Shown here: positions 17,883-26,203 of the stretch, piece by piece
How the letters are laid out: every line of letters starts with the position of its first letter
Numbering within the stretch: the first letter of the stretch is position 1
DNA from: JAQXDR01 sp038138625
Lineage (GTDB): Bacteria > Pseudomonadota > Alphaproteobacteria > Rhodobacterales > Rhodobacteraceae
Length of the DNA stretch: 54,624 bases
Direction: 5' to 3'
Assembly (NCBI GenBank): GCA_038138625.1
Contig: JAYQEA010000008.1
Location: 1-54,624, forward strand
The notes under the pieces: generated by a model
What the model was told of the DNA's origin: nothing
Database searches by the model: none
The model's input: the letters and a program-made list of their open reading frames with translations, nothing else
Translations under genes and position numbers: made by a program

Positions 17883-18560
17883 GTGTACGATTGGGATTTT
17901 GCAGCGACTTTTGCAGACATGGATCTGCTGATGTTGGGGCTGTGGAATACCCTTCAGGTTTTTGTGTTGGCCTTGGCCTTTGGTGTTCCGTTGGGGCTGG
18001 GTCTAGCCTTGGGCCGCATGTCCCGTATCCCGGGTCTTACGCAACTCTGTTCGTTCATTATTGAATTTTTCCGCACGACACCTCCTTTGGTGCAGCTTTT
18101 TTGGTTCTTTTTCGCCTTGCCGATTTTGATCAGTGTGCAAATGACACCGTTTGTGGCCTCGGTTTTGACGTTTTCGATTCAATCATCTGCCTTTTTCGCG
18201 GAGATTTTTCGGGGGGGCATAAATTCGATCGACAAAGGTCAGTGGGAAGCAGCCAAGGCAATTGGTATGAGCCGCAGGGCCAGCCTGCGAAGGGTTATTC
18301 TTCCTCAGGCGGTGAAACGTATGATCCCTGCCTTTGCCGAGCGTTCCATCGAACTGTTGAAAACCACAACATTGATCTCAACGGTTTCTTACGCCGATTT
18401 GATGTTTCAGGCCAATGAGTTGGCATCGAAAACCTTTCGTCCGCTAGAGGTCTATACGGTTGTCGCAGTCATGTATTTCTTTCTGATTTTGATCTTTTCA
18501 CAATTTACTATCTTTCTGGAATACCGGCTGGCCAAGACCGGCGAAGGGACGTTGAGGTAG
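17883..18560 (+). CDS. Polar amino acid ABC transporter permease (HisM/GlnP type), first subunit
   Basis: The 225-residue protein starts with GTG at 17883 and has the length and layout of His/Glu/Gln-type permeases, with about five membrane spans. The N-terminal segment LWNTLQVFVLALAFGVPLGL is the usual first span, and the EAA loop (EAAKAIGMSRRASLRRVILPQA, residues about 123-144) contacts the ATPase. It is the first gene of an operon with a second permease (3 bases later), ATPase and binding protein. Substrates of this family are amino acids and opines; no residue in the permease decides which. Confidence 0.9.
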   Translation: MYDWDFAATFADMDLLMLGLWNTLQVFVLALAFGVPLGLGLALGRMSRIPGLTQLCSFIIEFFRTTPPLVQLFWFFFALPILISVQMTPFVASVLTFSIQSSAFFAEIFRGGINSIDKGQWEAAKAIGMSRRASLRRVILPQAVKRMIPAFAERSIELLKTTTLISTVSYADLMFQANELASKTFRPLEVYTVVAVMYFFLILIFSQFTIFLEYRLAKTGEGTLR

Positions 18561-18562
18561 AC

Positions 18563-19231
18563 ATGGATCACGTCTGGAATTTTGCATCCGTGTTTGCCTA
18601 TTGGGATGTGCTGGCGATCGGGCTGCTGGGTACTTTAAAACTGTTTGCGCTGTGCACTGTCCTTGGATTGGGTGGTGGGTTGTTTGTTGGAATGTTGCGT
18701 TATTCAAAATCGCGGTGGATTACATATCCCGCGATGGTGTATGTTGAGGTGTTCCGAAACACGCCTGTCTTGGTCCAGATCATCTGGTTTTTCTTTGCCA
18801 TGCCGGTCCTGACAGGGATCGAAGTGTCCGCCTTTCAGGCTGCCGTATTGGGAATATCTCTCAACACAGTTGCGTTCTCTGCCGAGGTCTATCGCGGCGG
18901 TATCCAATCCATAGAACGTGAGCAGTGGGAAGCCGGAAAGGCGCTTGGTATGACCTATTCGCAGACCATGCGCCGGTTGATATTGCCTCAGGCGCTGAAG
19001 CGGATGTTACCGCCTCTGACGTCGCGCGGAATAGAAGTTTTCAAGATGTCGACCCTGGCGTCTGTGGTGGCCTATCCTGAAACGTTGCAACAGGCCAAAT
19101 TAATTGCGTCGTATGAATTCAACCCAATCGAGGCCTATACCGTGGTGGCGCTTTTGTTTTTTGTTGTGCTGCTACCCTTGGTGCAACTGACCTACATGTT
19201 GGAACGACGTTTCGGGAAAAGTGACGCATGA
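18563..19231 (+). CDS. Polar amino acid ABC transporter permease, second subunit
   Basis: This 222-residue protein is homologous to the preceding permease and has the same five-span pattern and EAA loop (EAGKALGMTYSQTMRRLILPQA). Together the two would form a heterodimeric channel. It starts 3 bases after the first permease gene and its stop overlaps the ATPase start by four bases (ATGA), indicating translational coupling. Confidence 0.9.
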   Translation: MDHVWNFASVFAYWDVLAIGLLGTLKLFALCTVLGLGGGLFVGMLRYSKSRWITYPAMVYVEVFRNTPVLVQIIWFFFAMPVLTGIEVSAFQAAVLGISLNTVAFSAEVYRGGIQSIEREQWEAGKALGMTYSQTMRRLILPQALKRMLPPLTSRGIEVFKMSTLASVVAYPETLQQAKLIASYEFNPIEAYTVVALLFFVVLLPLVQLTYMLERRFGKSDA

Positions 19232-20001
19232 CAAACGCCGTTGAGATCAGAGGATTATATAAACGTTTTCAAACGCTAGAGGTTTTGAAAGGTATTGATC
19301 TGGATGTCGCAAAAGGTGAGGCCGTGGTTCTTTTGGGCTCCAGTGGATCCGGAAAAAGCACCTTGTTGCGATGCATAAACTTCATGGAGCAGCCGACAAA
19401 AGGTCAGGTGCGCATCAATGGCGATCTGATTGGTTCTGAACATAACGGGCAGATGCGATACCGTGAGCCCGATCTGTGCAAGCTACGCACGCGGATTGGA
19501 ATGGTATTCCAGCATTTCAATTTGTTTCCTCATATGACGGTTCTCGAGAATGTCATGGAGGGTCAGGTTATCGTCCTTGGCCGTTCCAAGGCCGAGGCAA
19601 AAGATAAGGCAATGGACCAGTTGATGCGGGTGGGGGTCTCTGAAAAGGCTCAGGAATATCCCGCGCGCCTGTCGGGCGGACAAAAACAGCGTGTGGCGAT
19701 TGCGCGTGCTCTGGCCATGGATCCCGACGTGATGTTGTTTGACGAGGTCACATCTGCGCTTGATCCTGAACTGGTGGGTGAGGTTCTGAAAACCATGCGC
19801 CAACTGGCCGAAGATGGGATGACGATGGTTTGTGTCACCCATGAAATCGGTTTTGCCTATCATGTCGCCAACAAGGTTTGCTTTCTACACGACGGTCAAA
19901 TCCTGGAACAAGGCACTCCGCAATCCATCCTGAAAGAACCAGAAACGCAACGCGTTCGCGATTTTCTGGATGGTCACTCACTTTTCAAATTACCAGACTA
20001 A
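19228..20001 (+). CDS. Polar amino acid ABC transporter ATPase (GlnQ/HisP type)
   Basis: The 257-residue ATPase has Walker A GSSGSGKST (residues about 37-45), the Q-loop (GMVFQHFNLFPHMTV), ABC signature LSGGQKQRVAIARAL, Walker B VMLFDEVTSALD and the switch His (CVTHE). The D-loop and Phe-rich Q-loop are those of the polar amino acid subfamily. It energises import with the two permeases upstream; the binding-protein gene starts 23 bases later. Confidence 0.92.
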   Translation: MTNAVEIRGLYKRFQTLEVLKGIDLDVAKGEAVVLLGSSGSGKSTLLRCINFMEQPTKGQVRINGDLIGSEHNGQMRYREPDLCKLRTRIGMVFQHFNLFPHMTVLENVMEGQVIVLGRSKAEAKDKAMDQLMRVGVSEKAQEYPARLSGGQKQRVAIARALAMDPDVMLFDEVTSALDPELVGEVLKTMRQLAEDGMTMVCVTHEIGFAYHVANKVCFLHDGQILEQGTPQSILKEPETQRVRDFLDGHSLFKLPD

Positions 20002-20024
20002 GCCAAGAGAAAGGACGTAACATC

Positions 20025-20864
20025 ATGAATCTGATTAAAAGTTTTATTGGGACACTAGCGGCTACAGCTATGCTGGCGCTGTCGGGTGGGGTAGCTACGG
20101 CGCAATCTACGTGGGATGCGATACAAGAACGTGGCACCCTTCGTATCGGGGTCACACAAGCCCCGCCATGGTTTACCAAAGACATTCGGAGCGGTGAATG
20201 GACCGGTGGCCTTGGCGTGACATTGGGTACAAAAATGGCCGAGGCACTGGAGGTTGAGCTTGAGACTGTCGAGGTCACCTGGGGGACATCCATCGCGGCC
20301 CTTCAATCTGATAAAATCGACCTTATGTATTTTCTGTCGCCCACAGCATCGCGCGCACGTGTGATTGATTTTACGACTAATCCGGTTGGTTATATTTCTC
20401 AGGCTGTTATGGCGGCGGATGGATTTGATGCATCGACATGGGACGGGATGAACACGTCCGAAACCAGCTTGTCGGTTCCGCAGGCGACGTCGATGGATCA
20501 GTTTTTGACCCGTATGGCTCCGAATGCGGATATTCAACGCTTTCCGGACAACGCAGCCGCAATCGCAGCGTTTCAATCTGGTCGGGTTGATGCGGTGTCG
20601 CTGATGCTTCCACCGCTTCTGTCTGCGCGGAAAAAACTGGGCTCTGGCGTCATTTCAGTTCCGACACCCGCCTTTACGGCACCGGTTAACATCGGAGTAC
20701 GTCGCGAGGACGATAAAACCTTCCGTGACTGGCTGGATACCGTAAGCCACTACTGGTATGAGACCGGACGCATTCAGGGCTGGTATGACGAATTCCTGAC
20801 CGAATTTGGCGTTGATCCAGCGGATAGCCCGCCCATTCAGCGCGAGCAGATCTTCATGCGATAA
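20025..20864 (+). CDS. Periplasmic amino acid-binding protein of the ABC transporter
   Basis: The ATG at 20025, after AAAGGA, gives a 279-residue precursor with a Sec signal (residues 1-26, ending ATA before QS). The mature part follows the family 3 solute-binding pattern (RGTLRIGVTQAPPWFT, then the DLMYFLSPTASRARVIDFT hinge region). The frame is open further upstream, but that extension overlaps the ATPase gene and lacks a signal peptide. Family 3 proteins bind amino acids; the binding-site Arg-Asp pair cannot be assigned with certainty. A strong hairpin follows the stop at once. Confidence 0.88.
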   Translation: MNLIKSFIGTLAATAMLALSGGVATAQSTWDAIQERGTLRIGVTQAPPWFTKDIRSGEWTGGLGVTLGTKMAEALEVELETVEVTWGTSIAALQSDKIDLMYFLSPTASRARVIDFTTNPVGYISQAVMAADGFDASTWDGMNTSETSLSVPQATSMDQFLTRMAPNADIQRFPDNAAAIAAFQSGRVDAVSLMLPPLLSARKKLGSGVISVPTPAFTAPVNIGVRREDDKTFRDWLDTVSHYWYETGRIQGWYDEFLTEFGVDPADSPPIQREQIFMR

Positions 20865-20868
20865 TCAC

Positions 20869-20900
20869 AGCAGGGGCGGAACGTTCCGCCCCGTGCTTTT
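20869..20900 (+). terminator. Hairpin terminator after the binding-protein gene
   Basis: GGGGCGGAACGTTCCGCCCC at 20873-20892 is a perfect inverted repeat, further extended by AGCA/TGCT with a one-base bulge, and TTTT follows at 20897-20900. It should end or attenuate transcription before the GntR gene, giving more transporter than regulator mRNA. Confidence 0.7.
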
Positions 20901-20913
20901 CTTAGGAGATCGT

Positions 20914-21573
20914 ATGACCCTTTCTGCAATTCGTCCCCTCCCGCTTAGTGGACAAGTTCGCGATATGTTATGTGACCGGATTACAGAGGGCGAATTGGGT
21001 CCTGGAGAACGCTTGACAGAAACAGATTTGGCACGACGACTGAACATCAGCCGCGGACCACTGCGCGAGGCGATCCTGCAACTGACTGAAGAGGGGCTTT
21101 TGGTCAAAGAGCCTTACAAAGGTTTGCGCGTCCGAACGATCTCGTCACAGGAACTGCAGGAACTATACTCTTTGCGGACAACGCTTGAACGATTTGCTTT
21201 CGAAGAGGCATGGAACAAACGCACTGACGCGGCCTTGCAAGACTTGCGTTTACGATACGACACTCTTGTGTGGTCACGTAACGCGCAGGACATTAGTGCA
21301 GCAGTCAACAATGAAATTGCTTTTCATGACTGGGTCTACGATCTCAGTGGCCATAGCTTGCTACAATCGCATTGGCGCAAACTGGTGCCTTTGGTGCGGA
21401 TCTACATGTCCATACACAATCGCCAGCACGGGATTTGCGGGGTGTTCATGGACGCCAATCATGACTACATGCAACTTGTCCAATCCGATGACTTTGATCA
21501 AATTATGGCGCATATCAAAGAGCACATGCAAAAAGGCATGGACGCAGTCTGCGCCAGTCTGGAGACTGCCTGA
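20914..21573 (+). CDS. GntR-family transcriptional regulator (FCD domain)
   Basis: The ATG at 20914 sits six bases after AGGAG and gives 219 residues. The N-terminal winged helix (GELGPGERLTETDLARRLNI, then SRGPLREAILQLTEEGLL) is classic GntR, and the C-terminal part is the all-helical FCD ligand-binding domain with the metal-binding Asp/His pattern (NNEIAFHDWVY and later His residues). The regulator follows the transporter operon and its stop shares one base with the aminotransferase start (TGATG). It most likely represses the transporter and perhaps betC through the inverted repeat at 17822. Confidence 0.88.
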   Translation: MTLSAIRPLPLSGQVRDMLCDRITEGELGPGERLTETDLARRLNISRGPLREAILQLTEEGLLVKEPYKGLRVRTISSQELQELYSLRTTLERFAFEEAWNKRTDAALQDLRLRYDTLVWSRNAQDISAAVNNEIAFHDWVYDLSGHSLLQSHWRKLVPLVRIYMSIHNRQHGICGVFMDANHDYMQLVQSDDFDQIMAHIKEHMQKGMDAVCASLETA

Positions 21574-22502
21574 TGATCAGTGATGCCCCCACCACTCATG
21601 ATGCACAAGACGATGCCCGCAACGATGATATTTTGATCTGGGTGAATGGCGCGCTTGTTCACCGTGATGACGCGAAGATCTCAGTTTATGACAGTGGGTT
21701 CATGCTGGGTGACGGAATGTGGGAAGGCATGCGCCTTTATAACGGAATCTGGGCCTTTTTTGACGAACATATGGACCGATTGTTCAATTCTCTTAAATCT
21801 GTTTCGCTTGATCCGGGTTTGACGCGGGATGCGATCAAAACGCTGTTGAACGAGACTGCTGCTGCCAATGGTATGACGACGGATGCGCATTGCCGGTTGA
21901 TGATCACGCGAGGTCGTAAGGCGAAACCCTTTCAGCATCCAAAACTTAGCCGTTATGGCCCTACGGTGGTTGCGATTATTGAGCATTCCAAACCTTCTGA
22001 AACAGTTCAGGCGCAGGGTATAAGGCTTGCATCAGTGCCTCAGGTTCGGGGCCTGCCAACCAGTCAGGACCCCAAATTTAATAGTCACTCGAAACTAAAT
22101 TGTGTGATTGCCTGCCTCCAAGCTGAACAGGCTGGTGCAGACGAAGCGCTTATGCTGGATCCGCATGGGTTCGTGAATACCACCAATGCCTGCAACTTCT
22201 TTATTGTTCGAAAAGGCGAGGTTTGGACATCTACGGGTGACTATTGCATGAATGGCGTAACACGCCAAAAGGTTGTCGATCTTTGCCGTGCCAACGAGAT
22301 CCCGGTTTTTGAAAAGAACTTTTCGCTTTATGAGGCTTATGGCGCCGATGAAGCGTTTCTGACGGGCACCTTCGGGGCACAAACCCCGGTGGCAGAGATA
22401 GATGGCAAATCAATTGGCGATGGCACCTATCCTGTTATGATGCGAATCCGCGAGCTATATAAAGCTCTTATCAAGGACCATGTCAAAAATCAGATGGGCT
22501 GA
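21573..22502 (+). CDS. Class IV (fold-type IV) PLP-dependent aminotransferase
   Basis: The 309-residue protein matches the branched-chain / D-amino acid aminotransferase family: IWVNGALVHRDDAKISVYDSGFMLGDGMWEGMR at the N-terminus and the catalytic Lys174 in HSKLNCVIA. The family normally has a Glu that holds the pyridine nitrogen in a VxEGxxxNxF motif; here it reads VNTTNACNFF (201-210), so the Glu position is Thr203. The start overlaps the gntR stop by one base. An extra N-terminal stretch of about 20 polar residues precedes the fold. It may transaminate the amino acid brought in by the ABC transporter, or a product of the aconitase X pathway. The altered motif makes the substrate class uncertain. 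Confidence 0.82.
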   Translation: MISDAPTTHDAQDDARNDDILIWVNGALVHRDDAKISVYDSGFMLGDGMWEGMRLYNGIWAFFDEHMDRLFNSLKSVSLDPGLTRDAIKTLLNETAAANGMTTDAHCRLMITRGRKAKPFQHPKLSRYGPTVVAIIEHSKPSETVQAQGIRLASVPQVRGLPTSQDPKFNSHSKLNCVIACLQAEQAGADEALMLDPHGFVNTTNACNFFIVRKGEVWTSTGDYCMNGVTRQKVVDLCRANEIPVFEKNFSLYEAYGADEAFLTGTFGAQTPVAEIDGKSIGDGTYPVMMRIRELYKALIKDHVKNQMG

Positions 22503-22599
22503 CCGCAAGGCCCGCAAAAACGTCATGTAAATAAAAGTGTCACGACCCTGGGCTTTATAATGCCTCACTAGATTGCATGTCTGGGACTAGTTTGAACGC

Positions 22600-23510
22600 T
22601 CTGATAGATTCCGACCAGCTGTACGTTGCTGTATACGTCGATATCTTCGTATCTCGTGTAGTGAGTGTTAAACGCAAAACGAAGTTCATATTTGCCCGGC
22701 ACTGCCGTATCAAAGGGAACTGCTACCCCGCACTCTTGGATGCGAAGTATTATTTCAGTATTCCAAGGCCTTTACCCGCGTCGCCATGTAACGCGCGAAT
22801 GACATGTCTTACGCAATGGGCCGCCCAAATCTTTCATCACCTCGGTCTTTGAAAGCCATCCAGATCTTTAGTGCCCGGAAACCCCGGCTAAGCTTCAATC
22901 CATAGTCAGCAAGACACATACCGGCGATTGCGCCTCGTTTTTGATGTTGTAACTATGGCCTTGCGTATCGAAGGTTGCAAAATGACCATCTGCGTTCTTG
23001 GTTACCGCGCCTTCTGGGTCAAAAGGTATGTAGAGCCATTTGTGGCGACCAATTGCAACAGATCCCGTAGGCCACCATCTGCATGGAACAAGAGTCCTTC
23101 CCGCTCACAAAGAGCAGCGATTGCAGTCAAGTCGTCTATCGCCCCCTGTATTCGTGCTGCTTGCGGTCTCGATCATACTGGCCGGTTGCGATCTATCAGC
23201 GTGGTCTCGTGCAATTGCATTTTGTAACGCCAACACCGCGACCGATCAGCGGACCCTTTTGTCATCAGATTGAGAAGGTCCTGATCGTCAGATTAGGGTC
23301 GTCAGTCCGCAACGTCCCCGCCGCCCAAATCATGCGCGCAGCACCAGCCGCAAGCGCCAATACCGCGAAAGTGATTTGGTCGTGGTCCTGAAACATGACC
23401 TTCGAGTGCACCACGTGACCTACTTTCTGCCTTGGCCAAAACTCTGTAAGATAGATCACAGGTTGCAGGGCTGGACTTTCAACAAACGCACCTGGTACGG
23501 ACGCCCACAT
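22600..23510 (-). pseudogene. Decayed group II PLP-dependent decarboxylase gene
   Basis: No single frame is open, but stepping through frames on the minus strand gives a family-like series in the right order. From 23510 downwards: AFVESPALQPVIYLTEF and AARMIWAAGTLRTDDPNLTI, then LALQNAIARDHADRSQPAS, ETASSTNTG joined by a frameshift to AIDDLTAIAALCEREGLLFHADGG, then WLYIPFDPEGAVTKNADGHF, DYGLKLSRGFRALKIWMAFK (22812-22910), and finally GKYELRFAFNTHYTRYEDID near 22600-22700. This is the layout of aromatic-amino-acid/DABA-type decarboxylases, including the DxxFHxDGG segment and the C-terminal SRGFRALK motif. At least four frameshifts and stops are needed, so the gene is dead. The 22503-22600 and 23510-23655 flanks show nothing else. 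Confidence 0.8.
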
Positions 23511-23655
23511 ATTTCTATGGCGCAGGATTACGCGCCTATCAGCAGCGGCTCTCTAAATTCATACTTAACGTTTCAGAAACACGCGGTAGGTCCAACCAAG
23601 TCATTATTTGGTATCGATTTTTTAGTTCTTGTTATCTGACTTGAGCTCGTTTGGC

Positions 23656-24678
23656 TTACAAATTCTCTGCGACAAGTATTTCAATCCGGATGCGTTCTTG
23701 CGATGCGAGTGTTCTTCGCCTTTCACATCTAGCACGCATGATACGGACCGCGCTTCGCACGAGGTGACCGGGGTCTTGCGAAATAACTGCGTCAAGCTCA
23801 CCTGCTCTCAAAGCATCCTCCGTCACGGACGTCCTTTCATGTGCAATCAGGATATTGCCGCGTAATGCATTCAATTCTCGCAAGGCTGCAACCGGTCCGG
23901 CGGCTTCTCCTGCCAGCAAGTAAATTCCGTTGGTGTCAGGATGGGCCTGCAATGCGGTCGAAATAACTTTCTCGGCACGGTACGGATCTGCGTATGTTTC
24001 AAGTGTTGGTAGGGGGCGAATATGTGGATATTTGTTTCCAATCACCTCATCAAAGCCAAGACGCCGCTCTAGTGTATCGCGAGACTGCAGGCTTTCGGCA
24101 ATTGGAAGTACAGCCCCCTTTTGACGTCCTAGGAATTGTCCCATCAGGCGGCCGGCCGTCGCCCCGGCAGCGCGGTTGTCAATACCGATAAAATCGACAT
24201 CACCCTCTAGTTCTTGTTTTGTCAGGAAAGACGTTATGTGAACGCCCCGCGCGTCGAGACGCAGCAAGGCATCGCGAAGAGGAGGGCTTTGAGTTGCCAT
24301 TACAGCGATCGCATCGAAATCATGGACGTCGATCTTTGAGATGGCTCTGGCCGCTTTGTGGGCATCCTTGTCATCGATCCGGATCACTGACAGGCTTGTC
24401 ATTTCCGATCTTCCCAAGGTCTCGTATTCCTGAATGCTCAGCAGGACTTTGTTCAAGAACGCACCGCCTGTTTTTGGGATGACAAATCCGAGCCTAAGGC
24501 TGCGCTGTCGGGCTAGTGCCGCCGCCGCCGCATTGCGCTCAAAGCCGATTTGTTCAATCGCGGCGGTGACCGCCTGGGCTTTTTTTGGACTGACCCCTCC
24601 GCGGTCGTTCAGAACGCGATCGACCGTCGCCAAGCTAACGCCAGCGGCGCGTGCAAGGTCTTTAGTCGTTGGTCCCAT
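23656..24678 (-). CDS. LacI-family transcriptional repressor
   Basis: The 340-residue protein begins with the LacI helix-turn-helix and hinge (TTKDLARAAGVSLATVDRVL, then NDRGGVSPKK and a hinge helix around NAAAAALARQRS), followed by a periplasmic-binding-like effector domain (LRLGFVIPKTGGAFLNKV). It is transcribed away from the sugar-type ABC operon, and two matching palindromes lie in the gap. The role is almost certainly repression of that operon, relieved by the imported compound or its product. The effector is not visible from sequence; the effector domain resembles those recognising sugars or polyols. Confidence 0.9.
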   Translation of the reverse strand: MGPTTKDLARAAGVSLATVDRVLNDRGGVSPKKAQAVTAAIEQIGFERNAAAAALARQRSLRLGFVIPKTGGAFLNKVLLSIQEYETLGRSEMTSLSVIRIDDKDAHKAARAISKIDVHDFDAIAVMATQSPPLRDALLRLDARGVHITSFLTKQELEGDVDFIGIDNRAAGATAGRLMGQFLGRQKGAVLPIAESLQSRDTLERRLGFDEVIGNKYPHIRPLPTLETYADPYRAEKVISTALQAHPDTNGIYLLAGEAAGPVAALRELNALRGNILIAHERTSVTEDALRAGELDAVISQDPGHLVRSAVRIMRARCERRRTLASQERIRIEILVAENL

Positions 24679-24747
24679 TGGTTTATTTCCTCGGTCGTAC
24701 TTTTTTGCCGACTTAAAACAAAAGCAGTTCAGCGTCTATAACATATC

Positions 24748-24771
24748 TTTTTGAGGTGCGCACCTCAAAAA
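24748..24771. promoter_or_regulatory. LacI-type operator O1 (24-bp perfect palindrome)
   Basis: The palindrome with core TTTGAGGTGCGCACCTCAAA is perfectly symmetric over 24 bases. The CG centre and length are typical of LacI-family operators. It lies 70 bases before the repressor gene and about 90 bases before the binding-protein gene. Confidence 0.8.
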
Positions 24772-24781
24772 TTTATTGCGC

Positions 24782-24797
24782 TGAGGTACGTACATCA
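24782..24797. promoter_or_regulatory. LacI-type operator O2 (imperfect copy)
   Basis: TGAGGTACGTACATCA repeats the TGAGGT-N-CG core of O1 with one mismatch in symmetry. Its centre is exactly 30 bases from that of O1, about three DNA turns, so dimers would sit on the same face of the helix. Confidence 0.75.
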
Positions 24798-24861
24798 ATA
24801 TTAAAAGTTATCATTACGATTCGTAGCGTGGAGGCTGCGAGAAACAGGGAGGACTCAAACG

Positions 24862-26144
24862 ATGACATCCAAATTTTTGAAATCGACAGCTTTGGCGCTG
24901 GTGATTTCGGGCGCAGCGACCGCTGCGACCGCCGAAGACCTCACCCTGTGCNNNNNNNNNNTTTTGAGGGGAAAACCGGCCACAATATGAACTTTGAATT
25001 CGTGCCATGGACCAGCTTTGCGGACCGCATGCTGAACGAATTGAACAGCCAAGGTCAGCTATGTGATCTTATGATTGGTGACAGTCAGTGGATCGGTGCA
25101 GGCGCTGAAAACGGTCATTATGTCCAACTGAACGACTTCTTCGACGCCAACGGCATCACAATGGATGACTTCATTCCTGCGACTGTAACCGGATATTCCG
25201 AGTGGCCCAAGGGCACCCCAAATTATTGGGCACTGCCCGCGTTTGGCGATGTGGTTGGTTGGACTTACCGCAAGGACTGGTTCGAGCGTCCCGAGCTACA
25301 GGCCGAGTTCCAGGAAAAACACGGCCGTGCACTTGGCGTGCCGTCCTCGCTGGAAGAGCTGAAGGATATCGCACAGTTCTTTCAAGGCCGTGACATAGAC
25401 GGCACCACCGTTTACGGGGCAGCCATCTACACCGAGCGGGGCTCGGAAGGCATCACGATGGGCGTGACCAATGCGCTTTATAACTATGGCTTCCTCTATG
25501 AGAACCCTGACAAACCCTATGATCTTGAGGGTTTTGTGAACTCGGATGGCGCCATTGCTGGACTTGAGTACTATAAAGAGTTGTATGACACATCTGTACC
25601 GCCCGGATCTTCAAATTGGTACATGGGTGAGAACATCGATGCCTACCGTTCAGGTCAGGTCGCGATGCAGATGAACTTTGCCTTTATCTGGCCAGGTGTT
25701 GAAGCCGACCCGAATGTGGGCGGTGGCAATTCGGGTTATTTCCCGAATCCAGCCGGTCCAGCTGGACAGTTTGCCCAGCTTGGCGGACAGGGCATCTCGG
25801 TTGTCGCCTATTCGGAAAAGCAGGACGCGGCGCTGGAATACATCCAGTGGTTTGCACAACCTGATGTTCAGGCCCGCTGGTGGGAACTGGGCGGCTATTC
25901 GGCCCTGAAAGCCGTGGTCGAAGATCCGGACTTCACGACATCCCAGCCCTACGCGCAGACCTTCCTCGACTCGATGGCAATCGTGAAGGACTTCTGGGCG
26001 GACCCGGCCTATGCTGATCTGCTGTTGCCAATGCAGGAGCGTGTGCACAACTACGTTGTGGCCGGCGATGGCACCGCGAAAGAGGCACTTGACGGTCTGG
26101 TTCGTGATTGGATCGAAGTGTTCGAAGACGAAGGCAAGCTTTAA
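24862..26144 (+). CDS. Sugar/polyol ABC transporter substrate-binding protein (contains assembly gap)
   Basis: The ATG at 24862 follows GGGAGGA and opens a Sec signal (MTSKFLKSTALALVISGAAT, cleavage near residue 24). After 30 codons comes a 10-N gap, then the frame resumes with FEGKTGHNMNFEFVPWTSF and continues to TAA at 26142-26144. The two halves are in different frames as written; the gap would have to contain a number of bases equal to 2 modulo 3, so 10 is not its true size. The rest matches family 1 solute-binding proteins (MIGDSQWIGAGAENGHY, ALPAFGDVVGWTYRKDWF). Expected length is about 430-440 residues. It delivers substrate to the two permeases downstream; the operon's DHA-type kinase suggests a small keto-polyol. 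Confidence 0.88.
24952..24961. other. Assembly gap (10 N) within the binding-protein gene
   Basis: Ten Ns interrupt the coding sequence just after the signal peptide. The reading frame changes across the gap, so the Ns are a placeholder and a short coding stretch is missing. Confidence 0.95.
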
Positions 26145-26159
26145 TCTTGCTCTCCCCTC

Positions 26160-26185
26160 GTTGGTTGGCCTACGGGCCAACCAAC
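26160..26185 (+). promoter_or_regulatory. Intercistronic hairpin after the binding-protein gene
   Basis: GTTGGTTGGCC at 26160-26170 pairs perfectly with GGCCAACCAAC at 26175-26185 around a TACG loop. No T-run follows, so it is not a full terminator. Hairpins here in ABC operons usually protect the binding-protein mRNA and lower expression of the permease genes, which start 18 bases later. Confidence 0.75.
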
Positions 26186-26203
26186 ACCCAAAGGATCTGC
26201 CGG

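Noticed and set aside
19878..20024. Upstream extension of the binding-protein frame
   Set aside because: It overlaps the ATPase gene and would bury the signal peptide that begins at the ATG at 20025.
20873..20892. GC-rich palindrome as an operator of the GntR protein
   Set aside because: The hairpin lies after a stop codon, is extended by flanking pairing and is followed by TTTT, so a terminator explains it better.
20806..20913. Upstream extension of the gntR frame
   Set aside because: It crosses the end of the binding-protein gene and the terminator; the ATG at 20914 has a good ribosome site.
23040..23391. Overlapping plus-strand frames of about 100 codons
   Set aside because: They run opposite to the readable remains of the decarboxylase and have no protein-like features.
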